A stretch of DNA of 64,000 nt from an uncultured Bacteroidales bacterium (GTDB taxonomy: Bacteria; Bacteroidota; Bacteroidia; Bacteroidales; Bacteroidaceae), in NCBI GenBank assembly GCA_902760345.1, contig CACWFY010000002.1:58423-122422 (forward strand), in the 5' to 3' direction. The position numbers and the translations under genes are program-made. The stretch's first letter is position 1; every line of letters begins with the position of its first letter. This document shows, piece by piece, positions 27,268-36,582 of this stretch. The notes beneath the pieces are model-generated. The model did no database searches, was not told the origin of the DNA, and saw only the letters and a list, made by a program, of their open reading frames with translations.

Positions 27268-28119
27268 TTACATGATCATTTTCTCAATCGGCGTCACGAG
27301 GATACCTTGTGCACCCATCTCTTTCAACTTGCCGATAATCTCCCAGAAACGCTTCTGGTCGAGTACGGTGTGTACTGAGCACCATTCATCGTCTGCCAAG
27401 GGGATGACCGTCGGACTCTTCAAACCTGGCAGCACGTTGATAATCTCTTGTAGACGGGCTTTCGGCGCATTCATGCGGACGTATTTCTTGTCTTCAGCAT
27501 CCTTGACGGCTTTGAAGCGGAAGAGCATCTCCTCCAGCGTCTCACGCTTTTCACGCGACAGGTGCTTGTTGCCGATGAGCAGGGCCTCGCTCTGCATGAC
27601 AACCTCTACCTCGCGCAGGTTGTTGCTGACCAGCGTCGAACCGCTTGAAACGATGTCGAAGATGGCGTCGGCCAAACCGATGCCTGGGCTGATTTCCACC
27701 GATCCGGTAATGACGTGAATCTCGGCCTCTATGTCATGCTCGCTGAGAAAGCGCTTGAGAATATTCGGATAGCTTGTGGCAATTTTTTTTCCGTTAAACC
27801 AATTGACACCACGATAGTCGATCTCTTTGGGAATGGCCAGCGATAGACGGCACTTCGAGAAGCCCAGGCGGCTGACGACGTCAGCATCTTCTTCACGCTC
27901 CAGAAACTCGTTCTCACCTACCACGCCGATGTCGGCTACACCTGATGCCACCGACTGGGGGATGTCGTCGTCACGAAGATATAGCACCTCCAAGGGAAAA
28001 TTGCCTGCCTGAACCAGCAGGGTGCGGCGTCCGGAACTTACCTTGATATCAGCCTCAGCCAGTAGGTTCATCGTGTCGTCATACAGACGGCCTTTTGATT
28101 GTACAGCGATTCTTAACAT
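27268..28119 (-). CDS. hisG: ATP phosphoribosyltransferase, long form
   Basis: HisG commits PRPP and ATP to histidine synthesis. The N-terminal catalytic part has MLRIAVQSKGRLYDDTM, ASGVADIGVVGENEF and the PRPP loop SGSTLVSNNLREV. The C-terminal about 75 residues (LPGLKSPTVIPLADDEWCSV and MGAQGILVTPIEKMIM) form the ferredoxin-like regulatory domain of the long form, which gives histidine feedback inhibition without HisZ. I start at ATG 28119, giving 283 residues. First gene of the his unit. Confidence 0.94.
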   Translation of the reverse strand: MLRIAVQSKGRLYDDTMNLLAEADIKVSSGRRTLLVQAGNFPLEVLYLRDDDIPQSVASGVADIGVVGENEFLEREEDADVVSRLGFSKCRLSLAIPKEIDYRGVNWFNGKKIATSYPNILKRFLSEHDIEAEIHVITGSVEISPGIGLADAIFDIVSSGSTLVSNNLREVEVVMQSEALLIGNKHLSREKRETLEEMLFRFKAVKDAEDKKYVRMNAPKARLQEIINVLPGLKSPTVIPLADDEWCSVHTVLDQKRFWEIIGKLKEMGAQGILVTPIEKMIM

Positions 28120-28152
28120 GTCTTTTACTCTAATATTGTCTAAATTAGCTTG

Positions 28153-28160
28153 CAAAATTA
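28153..28160 (-). promoter_or_regulatory. -7 promoter element of hisG-hisD-hisC
   Basis: The minus strand reads TAATTTTG followed by CAAGC, about 34 nt before the hisG start. Confidence 0.6.
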
Positions 28161-28192
28161 CACATTTTTAATGATATTTGCAAGAAAATGAT

Positions 28193-28200
28193 TACTTTTG
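28193..28200 (+). promoter_or_regulatory. -7 promoter element of the lytic transglycosylase gene
   Basis: TACTTTTG followed by CAGCC, 22 nt before ATG 28223. Confidence 0.6.
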
Positions 28201-28222
28201 CAGCCAAAACGCAAAGAAATTG

Positions 28223-29371
28223 ATGCGAATCGGTATATATATACAACTTTTCGGCCTTCTTCTGCTGTTGGTGTCGTGCGGTTCCAAGAAACAGGAACGT
28301 ATTGAGACACCTTGGGGAGCCATTGCCGATACCATTCCGCAGGATGACGATTTTGATTTAGACGACATCCAGCGTAATGGCGAACTGATAGCGCTGACGC
28401 TGACGGGTCCAGAGACGTATTACGACTATCGTGGACGCCACTTGGGAGCGCAGTATCTGCTCTGTCAACGCTTTGCCGACAAGTTGGGTGTCAGCTTGCG
28501 CATGGAGGTCTGTCGCGACACGATGGAGATGCTACAACGACTGGCTGACGGTGATGCAGACCTCATCTGCTATCCCATGACCAAACAGGGTAGCGGATGG
28601 GTGGTTGGTGACGACAAAGACGATTTGGCTCAAGAACTACAGGCATGGTATCGTCCCTCAATGCTTGACGAGGTGAAGAAACAGGAAGCCTACCTGCTGT
28701 CGTCACGTAGTGTGCGGCGTCGCGTCTTTGCTCCTATGCTCAACCGCTCTGGAGGCATTATCTCCCATTACGACGCGTATTTCCAGCGCTATGCACAGAC
28801 TATTCGTTGGGATTGGCGCCTATTGGCTGCCCAATGCTACCAAGAGTCTTGCTTCGACCCGCAGGCGAAGTCGTGGGCAGGTGCCTGTGGCTTGATGCAG
28901 ATTATGCCGTCTACTGCCGACCATTTGGGGTTAGCACGCGCTGACATCTACCATCCAGAAAAGAATATCGCTGCGGCTGTCAGATATCTTTCTGAACTGG
29001 AACAGTCGTTTGCTGACGTCCGTGAACACTCCGAGCGTACCAAGTTTGTGCTGGCAGCCTATAATGGTGGCGGTTTTCATATTCGCGACGCTATGGCGCT
29101 GGCTCGCAAGCATGGTCGCAACCCCTATCATTGGCGTGATGTAGAGCCTTTTGTACTGGGTTTGCAGCGGGCGGAATATTACAACGACCCCGTGGTGCGC
29201 AACGGTTATATGCGTGGTTCGGAGACTGTCGATTATGTGCGTCGCATTCACGAGCGCTGGAATGGCTATCGGGGTGTTAAGACCGTCCATGCTGTATCTG
29301 CCGGTCCCATGGGTGTACCGCAGAAAGCCAAACGCGAACGAAAGAAGAAGTACCAGATATCGGATAATTAG
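28223..29371 (+). CDS. MltF-like lipoprotein lytic transglycosylase
   Basis: Peptidoglycan lytic transglycosylase with an N-terminal solute-binding-like domain (residues about 45-165) and a C-terminal SLT goose-lysozyme domain. The catalytic glutamate is in AAQCYQESCFDPQAKSWAGA, followed by GLMQIMPSTADHLG and VLAAYNGGGFHIRDA. The N-terminus is a lipoprotein signal with lipobox LVS-C19. ATG 28223 is chosen because the upstream frame overlaps the promoter. Length is 382 residues, shorter than enteric MltF (518). Confidence 0.9.
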   Translation: MRIGIYIQLFGLLLLLVSCGSKKQERIETPWGAIADTIPQDDDFDLDDIQRNGELIALTLTGPETYYDYRGRHLGAQYLLCQRFADKLGVSLRMEVCRDTMEMLQRLADGDADLICYPMTKQGSGWVVGDDKDDLAQELQAWYRPSMLDEVKKQEAYLLSSRSVRRRVFAPMLNRSGGIISHYDAYFQRYAQTIRWDWRLLAAQCYQESCFDPQAKSWAGACGLMQIMPSTADHLGLARADIYHPEKNIAAAVRYLSELEQSFADVREHSERTKFVLAAYNGGGFHIRDAMALARKHGRNPYHWRDVEPFVLGLQRAEYYNDPVVRNGYMRGSETVDYVRRIHERWNGYRGVKTVHAVSAGPMGVPQKAKRERKKKYQISDN

Positions 29372-29402
29372 CCTTTTATTTGGCGTTGTCTCGTTTTTTT
29401 CG

Positions 29403-29410
29403 TACTTTTG
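29403..29410 (+). promoter_or_regulatory. -7 promoter element of the DUF4375 gene
   Basis: TACTTTTG, 8 bases before ATG 29419; it shows that the upstream in-frame ATG at 29380 is not the start. Confidence 0.6.
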
Positions 29411-29418
29411 TACCCGAT

Positions 29419-29928
29419 ATGAAAGAAGTAACGATACAAGATGCGGTGCTCCGCAAGGCGGCAAGTGAGGGCATGGATGCCTTCGTGGCCTGTTTTGTCC
29501 ATGCTATCAAGAAGGAAATCGGTGGTGAACTCACAGCCGAGACGCTGGGCGAACTGAATAGCGACCAGATCACGCTGTTGGCTTGGCAGACCCTTCATGA
29601 CGAGGTGATGGATGGCGGTTTCGTACAACTGATACACAATGGCTATGGATTATTTATCTTTAAGAATCCACTTGCCAAGGCTTTGAAACTATGGGGTTTG
29701 CGCGATTTGTCTAAACTGATTTATAATGCGCATACACTCTATGAGAAGTACCATGAGCAGATAGAGCAGGACTGTACCGACGACGAGTTCATGGCGTTGT
29801 TTGAACAGTTCCCAGAGTTCGACGATATGGACGACGAGTTCGTAGAAATGGAAGAAGAGTGGACGGAGCAAATCGCCCGCTATATTGATGAAAACATTAT
29901 GCGCTTTGCGCTGGTGAAAAGTGAATAA
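29419..29928 (+). CDS. DUF4375 (DMP19-like) protein
   Basis: A small acidic, helical protein of 169 residues. The core WQTLHDEVMDGGFVQLIHNGYGLFIF, split here over residues about 53-80, and ALKLWGLRDLSKLIYNA match the DUF4375 family. Its founding member DMP19 of Neisseria is a DNA mimic that binds a transcription factor. The C-terminus is strongly acidic (FPEFDDMDDEFVEMEEEW), compatible with mimicry, but function here is unknown. It ends 6 bp before smpB; the junction is a 7-nt repeat containing its stop. Confidence 0.75.
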   Translation: MKEVTIQDAVLRKAASEGMDAFVACFVHAIKKEIGGELTAETLGELNSDQITLLAWQTLHDEVMDGGFVQLIHNGYGLFIFKNPLAKALKLWGLRDLSKLIYNAHTLYEKYHEQIEQDCTDDEFMALFEQFPEFDDMDDEFVEMEEEWTEQIARYIDENIMRFALVKSE

Positions 29929-29943
29929 CGAATAATGAATAAG
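29920..29943 (+). repeat. GTGAATA/ATGAATA heptanucleotide array at the smpB start
   Basis: Three 7-nt units contain the upstream stop codon and the smpB ATG at 29935. Confidence 0.7.
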
Positions 29944-30417
29944 CAACAAGAGGAAGTTCGTAAGAAGAGTCCTATACAGATAAAGAACCGTAAGGCCTCG
30001 TTTGAATATTTCTTCATCGAGGAGTTTACGGCAGGCATTGTGCTGACGGGTACTGAGATTAAGAGCATTCGTCTGGGCAAAGCCTCGCTGGTAGATACCT
30101 ATTGTACCATTATCAACGGCGAACTGTGGGTGAAAGGTATGAGCGTGTCGCCTTACTTCTACGGTTCGTACAACAACCACGAGATGAAACGCGACCGTAA
30201 GTTGCTGTTGACGCGCAGGGAGATCAATCGTCTGGCGTCAGCCACCAAGCAGACGGGCTACACCATTGTACCCCTACTTGTATTCATCGATGAGAAAGGT
30301 CGTGCCAAGATGGATATCGCGCTGTGCAAGGGTAAGAAGGAGTTTGACAAGCGTCAGACGCTGAAGGAGAAGGAAGACCGCCGCGAGATGGACCGTGCGA
30401 TGAAAGTGTATAAGTGA
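29935..30417 (+). CDS. smpB: SsrA-binding protein
   Basis: SmpB binds tmRNA and enters stalled ribosomes for trans-translation. The 160-residue protein has [35 protein letters not shown], and the basic C-terminal tail [17 protein letters not shown]. Length and motif order are standard. It follows the DUF4375 gene by 6 bp and precedes the HAD gene by a few bases. The tmRNA gene is not in this window. Confidence 0.96.
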   Translation: MNKQQEEVRKKSPIQIKNRKASFEYFFIEEFTAGIVLTGTEIKSIRLGKASLVDTYCTIINGELWVKGMSVSPYFYGSYNNHEMKRDRKLLLTRREINRLASATKQTGYTIVPLLVFIDEKGRAKMDIALCKGKKEFDKRQTLKEKEDRREMDRAMKVYK

Positions 30418-30432
30418 GGAATGTTGAATGAC

Positions 30433-31053
30433 ATGATAAAGACGATAATATTTGACTTAGGCGGCGTGGTAATCACCCTTGCCCAACAGCAGGCGGTAGA
30501 GCGCTTTAAGGCTTTGGGCCTTGAAGATGCTGAGCAACGGCTTGACAGTTATACACAGAGCGGTATCTTCGGTGATTTGGAACATGGCTTGATCAGCGAT
30601 GAGGACTTTCGTCGTGAGCTCAGTGTGTTGCTGGGCCACGAGGTTACCCACGAAGAGTGCGCCTATGCCTGGCAGGGGTATGCCCTGGAGGTTCCCCAAC
30701 GTAATCTGGATGCATTACAGCGACTGCGTGAGGAGGGCTATCGTATTTTGTTGCTGAGCAATACCAATCCCTATATGATGGAGTGGGTCGAGAGCGAGGC
30801 CTTTGATGGAAATGGGCATCCCGTGTCCTACTATTTCGACCATTGTTACCTGAGCTATCAGATGAAGCTAATGAAACCCTCAGAAGAGATCTTCCGCGAG
30901 GTGTTACATCAGGAGCGACTCATCGCCTCTGAGTGCCTCTTTGTCGACGACGGACCGCGTAACGTAGCTGCAGCCAGTCGGTTAGGTTTGCGCACCATGC
31001 AGCCTGAGAACGGTGGGGACTGGACAACAGAAATCTATGACTATTTGAAATGA
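30433..31053 (+). CDS. HAD-superfamily hydrolase, YihX-like
   Basis: A cytoplasmic phosphatase-like HAD protein of subfamily IA. Motif I is FDLGGVVITL. Here the second catalytic aspartate is replaced by glycine (D-L-G-G), as in YihX-type proteins annotated as HAD family. Motif II is LLSNTNP, motif III the lysine in LMKPSEEIF, motif IV FVDDGPRN. YihX acts on glucose-1-phosphate; substrate here is unknown. I start at ATG 30433 (MIKTIIFDLGG); 30421 in the same frame adds four residues. It overlaps the next gene by 4 bp. Confidence 0.85.
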   Translation: MIKTIIFDLGGVVITLAQQQAVERFKALGLEDAEQRLDSYTQSGIFGDLEHGLISDEDFRRELSVLLGHEVTHEECAYAWQGYALEVPQRNLDALQRLREEGYRILLLSNTNPYMMEWVESEAFDGNGHPVSYYFDHCYLSYQMKLMKPSEEIFREVLHQERLIASECLFVDDGPRNVAAASRLGLRTMQPENGGDWTTEIYDYLK

Positions 31054-32513
31054 GCATGAGACGAACAATAGCTTTTTTGACAGTACTGCTGGCATTGACC
31101 ATGCAGGCACAAGTGAAGCGTGAATTCCGTGGAGCGTGGATACAATGTGTCAACGGACAGTTCAAGGGAATCGGTACCGAGAAGATGCAGCAGACGCTCC
31201 GCTATCAGTTGGACGAGTTGCAGAAAGACGGCTGCAATGCCATCATCTTTCAGGTTCGTCCTGAGTGTGACGCCTTGTATGAAAGCCAACTGGAGCCGTG
31301 GAGCTTCTATCTGACGGGTGAACAGGGCCGTGCGCCCCAGCCCTATTGGGACCCGCTGGCATGGATGGTTGACGAGTGCCACCAGCGAGGTATGGAGTTG
31401 CACGCATGGATCAACCCTTATCGTGCCAAGACGAAGACGCCCCACAAGAATGCTTCAAACCACGTCGTCGTGCAGCATCCTGAGTGGTGCTTCGACTATG
31501 ACGGTCTGACGCTGTTGAACCCCGCCCTGAAGGAGAGCCGCGACTTTATCTGTGAGGTCGTCAAGGACATCGTGGAACGCTACGACGTCGACGGCCTGCA
31601 TATCGATGACTATTTTTATCCCTATCCTACGCCAGGTGTGAAGATTCCCGACGACCTCGAGTTCCAGTACCTCAGCCGCGGCATCAATGACCGTGGCGAC
31701 TGGCGACGCGACAACGTCAACCTGTTTATCCGCCAGCTTTATGAGACGGTACATCGCGCCAAGCCTTGGGTGAAGGTGGGCATATCGCCCTTTGGCATCT
31801 ATCGCAATCAGAAGAGCGATCCCAACGGCAGTCGTACCAATGGTCTGCAAAACTACGACGATCTCTATGCCGACGTGCTGCTGTGGGACGAACAGGGATG
31901 GATGGACTACTGCGTACCTCAGATATATTGGGAGATAGGCAATAAGGCTGCCGACTACGACGAGCTTATCAAGTGGTGGAGCCGTCATATTCATAAGAGC
32001 GACCTCTACATCGGTGAGGACATTGAGCGTACCGCTAAATTCAGTCAGCAGGCTGCTAAGATGACGCTACACGCCCATCAGCCGCAAGTGAAGGGTACGG
32101 TGTTGTGGTATGCCAAAGCTGCTGTCGACAATGTGGGCAACTATGGTACAGCTCTGCGCACGAACTATTGGAAGCGCCCCGTGATGAAAGCCCTGCCGCC
32201 CGCCATCAAGAGCAAGGCTCCCGGCAAGGTGCGTAAGATGAAAGTGGTCGATATGGACGGCCAGCAGGTACTCTTCTGGACGGCTCCGAAAGCCAAGCAG
32301 TGGGATGCTACTGCCGAGCGTTATGCCGTCTATCGCTTTGACCATGGCGAGACGATAGATACCGAGTGTGCCGGCTGTCTGGTTGCCATCACCGCTGACA
32401 CACACTACGAACTGCCACAGGCCACACCAGGTAGTCGCTATGTGTATGTCGTAACCCCCTTGAACCGTATTGATGCAGAGGGTAAACTGAAGAAAGTCAA
32501 AGTAAAATATTGA
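31050..32513 (+). CDS. Secreted glycosidase-like protein (GHL10/DUF187 family)
   Basis: A 487-residue protein with an N-terminal signal peptide (MSMRRTIAFLTVLLALTMQAQ). The body is the TIM-barrel-like GHL10 domain: REFRGAWIQCVNGQFKG, NAIIFQVRPECDALY, ELHAWINPYRAK, VDGLHIDDYFYPYP and MDYCVPQIYWEIG. Residues about 400-487 look like a fibronectin-type-III-like domain. Members of this family are secreted or surface proteins in Bacteroidetes, thought to act on glycans; no substrate is known for this one. Confidence 0.87.
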   Translation: MSMRRTIAFLTVLLALTMQAQVKREFRGAWIQCVNGQFKGIGTEKMQQTLRYQLDELQKDGCNAIIFQVRPECDALYESQLEPWSFYLTGEQGRAPQPYWDPLAWMVDECHQRGMELHAWINPYRAKTKTPHKNASNHVVVQHPEWCFDYDGLTLLNPALKESRDFICEVVKDIVERYDVDGLHIDDYFYPYPTPGVKIPDDLEFQYLSRGINDRGDWRRDNVNLFIRQLYETVHRAKPWVKVGISPFGIYRNQKSDPNGSRTNGLQNYDDLYADVLLWDEQGWMDYCVPQIYWEIGNKAADYDELIKWWSRHIHKSDLYIGEDIERTAKFSQQAAKMTLHAHQPQVKGTVLWYAKAAVDNVGNYGTALRTNYWKRPVMKALPPAIKSKAPGKVRKMKVVDMDGQQVLFWTAPKAKQWDATAERYAVYRFDHGETIDTECAGCLVAITADTHYELPQATPGSRYVYVVTPLNRIDAEGKLKKVKVKY

Positions 32514-32517
32514 GCGT

Positions 32518-33162
32518 ATGTTCCATATTAAGAAGTTGGTATGCAACCCGTTGGAGGAAAACTGTTACGTAGTGAGCGACGAAACCAAAGAGTGTGTGAT
32601 TATCGACTGTGGTGCCTACTATCCTGAGGAGTTCGACGCCTTAGAAGCCTATCTGCGTGACCAACAGCTCAAGCCTGTCCATCTGTTGGCGACCCACGGA
32701 CATCTCGATCATAACTTCGGGAATGTACGCCTTTTTCATGCCTATGGCTTGAAGGTGGAAATCTGTGGCGAAGACCAGCAATTGGTGGAGCAACTTCCAG
32801 AACAGGCCAAGAACCTCTTTGGTATGACCATCAGCGAAGAGTGTCCGCAGGTGGGACGCCTGCTGAAAGACGGCGACGAGATTACGTTTGGCAGCCACAC
32901 CCTTTGCGTGCTACACACCCCTGGCCATAGTCATGGCTCGTGCCTGTACTACTGCGCTGAAGAAAAGACTGTGTTTACAGGCGATACGCTGTTTCGTATG
33001 AGCATTGGTCGTACCGACTTTGCAGAAGGCTCGTGGGCAGAGATGGAGCAGAGCTTGAAGAACGTCGTTGCCAAGCTGCCAAAAGAAACAACCGTGCTTG
33101 CTGGTCATGGACCACAAAGCACGATTGCCGATGAGTTGCAGTATAATCCCTATCTGCGCTAA
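32518..33162 (+). CDS. Metallo-beta-lactamase-fold hydrolase, glyoxalase-II-like
   Basis: A cytoplasmic hydrolase of 214 residues with the zinc motif THGHLDHNFG (H-x-H-x-D-H), VLHTPGHSHGS, TGDTLFRMSIGRTDF and the late AGHGPQSTI. It resembles the short YcbL/GloB-type thioesterases. The substrate is unknown. It follows the glycosidase-like gene by 4 bp and is followed by a CTCTTAC repeat array that separates it from convergent rsmG. Confidence 0.88.
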   Translation: MFHIKKLVCNPLEENCYVVSDETKECVIIDCGAYYPEEFDALEAYLRDQQLKPVHLLATHGHLDHNFGNVRLFHAYGLKVEICGEDQQLVEQLPEQAKNLFGMTISEECPQVGRLLKDGDEITFGSHTLCVLHTPGHSHGSCLYYCAEEKTVFTGDTLFRMSIGRTDFAEGSWAEMEQSLKNVVAKLPKETTVLAGHGPQSTIADELQYNPYLR

Positions 33163-33163
33163 T

Positions 33164-33195
33164 CTCTTACCTCCTACCTCTTACCTCTCAACTCT
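33164..33195 (+). repeat. CTCTTAC heptanucleotide array between convergent genes
   Basis: Units CTCTTAC, CTCCTAC, CTCTTAC, CTCTCAA with 7-nt period fill the space between the hydrolase stop and the rsmG stop. Confidence 0.8.
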
Positions 33196-33814
33196 ATACT
33201 GGTAGGTATATTACATGCTTCTCCTTGAACCACTCTTCTGAGAACCATGTGCTGAGTTCCTGACTTTCCACAATGCGGCGGAAAGGCTGTAACTCACTTT
33301 CTAAGTTGCCGCCCTTCAGGCACAGAATGCCGTTGGGCAGGGCGTTTTTCGATTCCTTGGCAATGTTCTTGCGCACGATCTTCACCAGATCGGGTAGGGG
33401 CATCACGGCACGACTGACGATGAAGTCGTACTTGCCTTTCTCCTCCTCACCACGCAGATGACAGGGCTCGCAGTTCTTCAAGCCAATGGCGTTGCACACC
33501 TCCTGGGCCACACGAATCTTCTTGCCTGTGCCGTCGATCAGCTTGAACTGGCACTCAGGAAAGAGAATGGCCAGGGGAATACCAGGGAAACCGCCACCCG
33601 TACCAAAGTCCAGAATGCGTGTTCCTGGGCGGAAGTTCACCATCTTGGCAATGGCCAGCGAGTGCAGCACGTGGTGCTCGTAGAGGTTGTCAATGTCCTT
33701 GCGCGAGATGACGTTGATTTTCGCGTTCCACTCGCGGTACAAAGCGTCGAGGGCAGCAAACTGCTGTTGCTGCCCTGCACTTAAGTTGGGGAAATATTTC
33801 TGGATGATTTCCAT
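33194..33814 (-). CDS. rsmG: 16S rRNA (guanine-527-N7)-methyltransferase
   Basis: RsmG/GidB methylates G527 of 16S rRNA with SAM. The Rossmann SAM motif is ILDFGTGGGFPGIPLAILFP; further features are LYEHHVLHSLAIAK and DFIVSRAVMPLPDL. I choose ATG 33814 (MEIIQKYFPNLS), 206 residues; an upstream TTG adds two residues. It lies 40 bp after rho, with a TTTCGAT-type repeat in the gap. Confidence 0.94.
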   Translation of the reverse strand: MEIIQKYFPNLSAGQQQQFAALDALYREWNAKINVISRKDIDNLYEHHVLHSLAIAKMVNFRPGTRILDFGTGGGFPGIPLAILFPECQFKLIDGTGKKIRVAQEVCNAIGLKNCEPCHLRGEEEKGKYDFIVSRAVMPLPDLVKIVRKNIAKESKNALPNGILCLKGGNLESELQPFRRIVESQELSTWFSEEWFKEKHVIYLPV

Positions 33815-33854
33815 TGGCAATATTTCGATGTTTCGAAGTTTCGATATTTCGAAA

Positions 33855-35795
33855 TTATCCGTTCATGCTGAGCAGGAACTCCTCGTTGCTCTTGGTCTGT
33901 ATCAGACGGTCGTGAACCATATTCATCGCCTCGATGGGGTTCATCTCGGCAATGTACTTACGCATAATCCACATGCGGTTCAACGTGGTCTGGTCTTGCA
34001 ACAGGTCGTCGCGACGAGTAGAAGAGAGGACCAGATTAATAGCTGGGAAGACGCGCTTGTTGGCCAGCATGCGGTCAAGCTGCAGTTCAGAGTTACCAGT
34101 ACCCTTGAATTCCTCGAAGATCACCTCGTCCATCTTTGAACCGGTGTCTGTCAGAGCGGTAGCAATGATGGTCAGCGAACCGCCTCCCTCAATGTTTCGG
34201 GCTGCGCCGAAGAAGCGCTTGGGCTTCTGCAGGGCGTTGGCGTCGACACCACCGGTGAGCACCTTTCCGCTGGCAGGGGCTACGGTGTTGTAGGCACGTG
34301 CCAGACGGGTGATAGAGTCAAGGAAGATGACCACGTCGTGGCCGCATTCCACCATTCGTTTGGCCTTTTCCAGCACAATGCCGGCAATCTTCACGTGGCG
34401 GTCGGCAGGCTCGTCGAAAGTCGAGGCAATGACCTCGGCATTGACGGTACGGGCCATATCGGTCACCTCCTCAGGGCGCTCGTCGATGAGCAGCATCATG
34501 ATGTAAGCCTCAGGATGGTTGGCGGCAATGGCGTTGGCAATATCCTTCATCAGGATTGTTTTACCGGTCTTGGGCTGTGCCACGATGAGTGCACGTTGAC
34601 CCTTGCCGATAGGCGAGAAGAGGTCGACAATGCGCACCGAGGGGTTGGTGGTGGCAGGGTCGTTGCAAAGCGTGAACTTTTCCTCAGGGAACAGCGGCGT
34701 CAGGTGCTCGAAGGCTACGCGGTCACGTACCTCCTGAGGCTGGCGGCCATTGATGCTCTTCACCTCGCTGAGGGCAAAGTACTTCTCGTTGTCGTGGGGG
34801 GGACGCACCGTGCAGTCTACCACATCGCCCGTCTTCAGGCTCCAGCGCTTGATTTGCTGGGGCGATACGTAGATGTCGTCGGGCGACGACAGGTAGTTGT
34901 AGTCGCTGGAACGAAGGAATCCGTAGCCGTCCTGCAGAATCTCGAGCACGCCATTGCCGGTGATGAGGTCGGCAAAGTCGAAGCGGTCTGCATTGCGGCT
35001 GTCAACCTCTGGCTGGCGCTGGCGGTTGCCAGCCTCCTGGGCTGTCTGCTGGATGACGGGACGGTCGAAGATGTCGAGGGTAGGAATGGCTGCCTGATCC
35101 TCGATGGGCAGGTCGACAACGGTGATGAAGTCGGTGCCGTCGGCAGGGTCGCCCTCCCATACTTGTTCAGGACTGTGTTGGGCCATCTTCTCCTGCAGTT
35201 GACTGATCAGGTTCTCATCGACAGCAGGCTCAGCCGTCTGTTCAGCGACAGCTTCAGCCGTAGCCTCTGGAATGTCCATAGCGGGCTCTGCAGGCTCTGC
35301 AGACTGTTCAGCAGCCGCGGCAGCAGCAGCCTCTTCTTGTTCTTTCTTCGACTTGCGGCCACGCTTCTTAGGGGCGGGCTTCTCTGCAGCCTCAGCAGCA
35401 GGCGCTTCGACAGGCGTTTCTGCCTGTGCTTCAGCCTGTTGCTGCTCGGCGTTAGCCTGTTCTGCAGCTTCCTGCTCAGCGGCTTCCTGTTCTGCAAACA
35501 GCGAGTCGAGGGTAGGTTTCTTGGTGCTCTTTCGCTTCTTGGTAGTCTTGGCGTCAAGGCTCTCGCCCTCGCTACCCGTTACGGTATATACCTTATTGGT
35601 GTCTTTCTTGGCAATGCGGGTACGCTTACGCTTGGTACCCGTCACACCAGAGGCAGAGTCCTCGGCAGCCTTATCGAGAATAGCGTAGATGACGCTCTCC
35701 AACTCGTCGTTCTGGTTTACCTTGACACCCAGTTCGTTAGCTATTTCCATCAATTCGGGGATGGAAAGCTTTTCTAATTCTTCTTTCGTGTACAT
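33855..35795 (-). CDS. rho: Transcription termination factor Rho with long disordered insert
   Basis: Rho is the hexameric RNA-dependent ATPase of transcription termination. Residues 1-50 are the Rho_N domain ([24 protein letters not shown]). Residues about 65-270 are a low-complexity Ala/Glu/Gln/Lys insert. From about 275 come the cold-shock RNA-binding domain ([20 protein letters not shown]) and the ATPase core with Walker [30 protein letters not shown] and [13 protein letters not shown]. Start ATG 35795 gives 646 residues; the frame runs further upstream but into engB. In Bacteroides thetaiotaomicron a similar insert drives Rho phase separation. Confidence 0.95.
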   Translation of the reverse strand: MYTKEELEKLSIPELMEIANELGVKVNQNDELESVIYAILDKAAEDSASGVTGTKRKRTRIAKKDTNKVYTVTGSEGESLDAKTTKKRKSTKKPTLDSLFAEQEAAEQEAAEQANAEQQQAEAQAETPVEAPAAEAAEKPAPKKRGRKSKKEQEEAAAAAAAEQSAEPAEPAMDIPEATAEAVAEQTAEPAVDENLISQLQEKMAQHSPEQVWEGDPADGTDFITVVDLPIEDQAAIPTLDIFDRPVIQQTAQEAGNRQRQPEVDSRNADRFDFADLITGNGVLEILQDGYGFLRSSDYNYLSSPDDIYVSPQQIKRWSLKTGDVVDCTVRPPHDNEKYFALSEVKSINGRQPQEVRDRVAFEHLTPLFPEEKFTLCNDPATTNPSVRIVDLFSPIGKGQRALIVAQPKTGKTILMKDIANAIAANHPEAYIMMLLIDERPEEVTDMARTVNAEVIASTFDEPADRHVKIAGIVLEKAKRMVECGHDVVIFLDSITRLARAYNTVAPASGKVLTGGVDANALQKPKRFFGAARNIEGGGSLTIIATALTDTGSKMDEVIFEEFKGTGNSELQLDRMLANKRVFPAINLVLSSTRRDDLLQDQTTLNRMWIMRKYIAEMNPIEAMNMVHDRLIQTKSNEEFLLSMNG

Positions 35796-35895
35796 ATAAC
35801 TATACAGTAATTCGTTAATATTCGAATGTAGATTGAAACGTTTTTTGGAAATAAGTGCTTCGCGGACGGAAACACGTTTTTCTGAAAATCGACTG

Positions 35896-35903
35896 CAAAG
35901 ATA
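35896..35903 (-). promoter_or_regulatory. -7 promoter element of rho
   Basis: The minus strand reads TATCTTTG followed by CAGTCG; it gives a leader of about 90-100 nt before the rho ATG, longer than at most genes here. Confidence 0.6.
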
Positions 35904-35945
35904 CGATATTTTTTTGAAAGGGCAAAGAAATCGGGATATTTTTTG

Positions 35946-35953
35946 TACCTTTG
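35946..35953 (+). promoter_or_regulatory. -7 promoter element of engB
   Basis: TACCTTTG, 20 bases before ATG 35974. Confidence 0.65.
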
Positions 35954-35973
35954 CACGCAAAAATTGATGTAGA

Positions 35974-36582
35974 ATGGAAATCAAGCAAGCTGAATTCACG
36001 CTGTCGGCACCTGTGGTGTCCATGTGTCCGAAGGATACAAAGCCCGAATATGCCTTCATAGGCCGCTCGAATGTGGGCAAGTCGAGTCTCATCAACATGC
36101 TGACCAACCACAAGAAACTGGCGAAGACCAGCGCCACGCCAGGTAAGACGCTGCTCATCAACCACTTTATTATTAATAAGGAGTGGTATCTCGTCGACCT
36201 GCCCGGCTATGGCTATGCCAAACGCTCGAAGAAGGAGGTCGACAAGCTCGACCAGATGATTCGTGGCTACATCCTGCAACGTGAACAGCTGGTGAACGTC
36301 TTCGTGCTGGTCGACATCCGTCTGGAACCCCAGAAGATCGACCTGGAGTTCATCGAGTGGCTGGGCATCTCGTCCGTACCTTTCGCCATTGTGTTCACCA
36401 AGGCCGACAAGCTGACGCCCAACAAGTGTCGGCAGGCGATGGAAGTCTATAAGAAGAAGCTCGCAGAGACGTGGGAGGAGATGCCCCCCATGTTCCTGAC
36501 GTCGGCAGAAAAGAAGAATGGTCGCGACGATGTGCTCGACTATATCGAGCAGATCAATAAATCACTCACCTCTCACCTCTAA
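35974..36582 (+). CDS. engB: Ribosome biogenesis GTPase EngB (YihA/YsxC)
   Basis: A TrmE-Era-type small GTPase needed for 50S assembly. G1 is [15 protein letters not shown]3 is [13 protein letters not shown]4 is FTKADKL, and [11 protein letters not shown] fits G5. Length is 202 residues. The last codons (KSLTSHL) and stop derive from a CTCTCAC repeat. The stop overlaps the ABC-F start by one base, indicating coupling. Confidence 0.94.
   Translation: MEIKQAEFTLSAPVVSMCPKDTKPEYAFIGRSNVGKSSLINMLTNHKKLAKTSATPGKTLLINHFIINKEWYLVDLPGYGYAKRSKKEVDKLDQMIRGYILQREQLVNVFVLVDIRLEPQKIDLEFIEWLGISSVPFAIVFTKADKLTPNKCRQAMEVYKKKLAETWEEMPPMFLTSAEKKNGRDDVLDYIEQINKSLTSHL
36560..36582 (+). repeat. CTCTCAC heptanucleotide array encoding the EngB C-terminus
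   Basis: Three 7-nt units end at the engB stop codon and the ABC-F start. Confidence 0.7.

Noticed and set aside
34338-35777. A 479-codon plus-strand frame opposite rho
   Set aside because: It is antisense to rho and low complexity; the rho frame has full family motifs.
35796-36161. Upstream extension of the rho frame
   Set aside because: It overlaps engB and the rho promoter; family alignment starts at [10 protein letters not shown] (35795).
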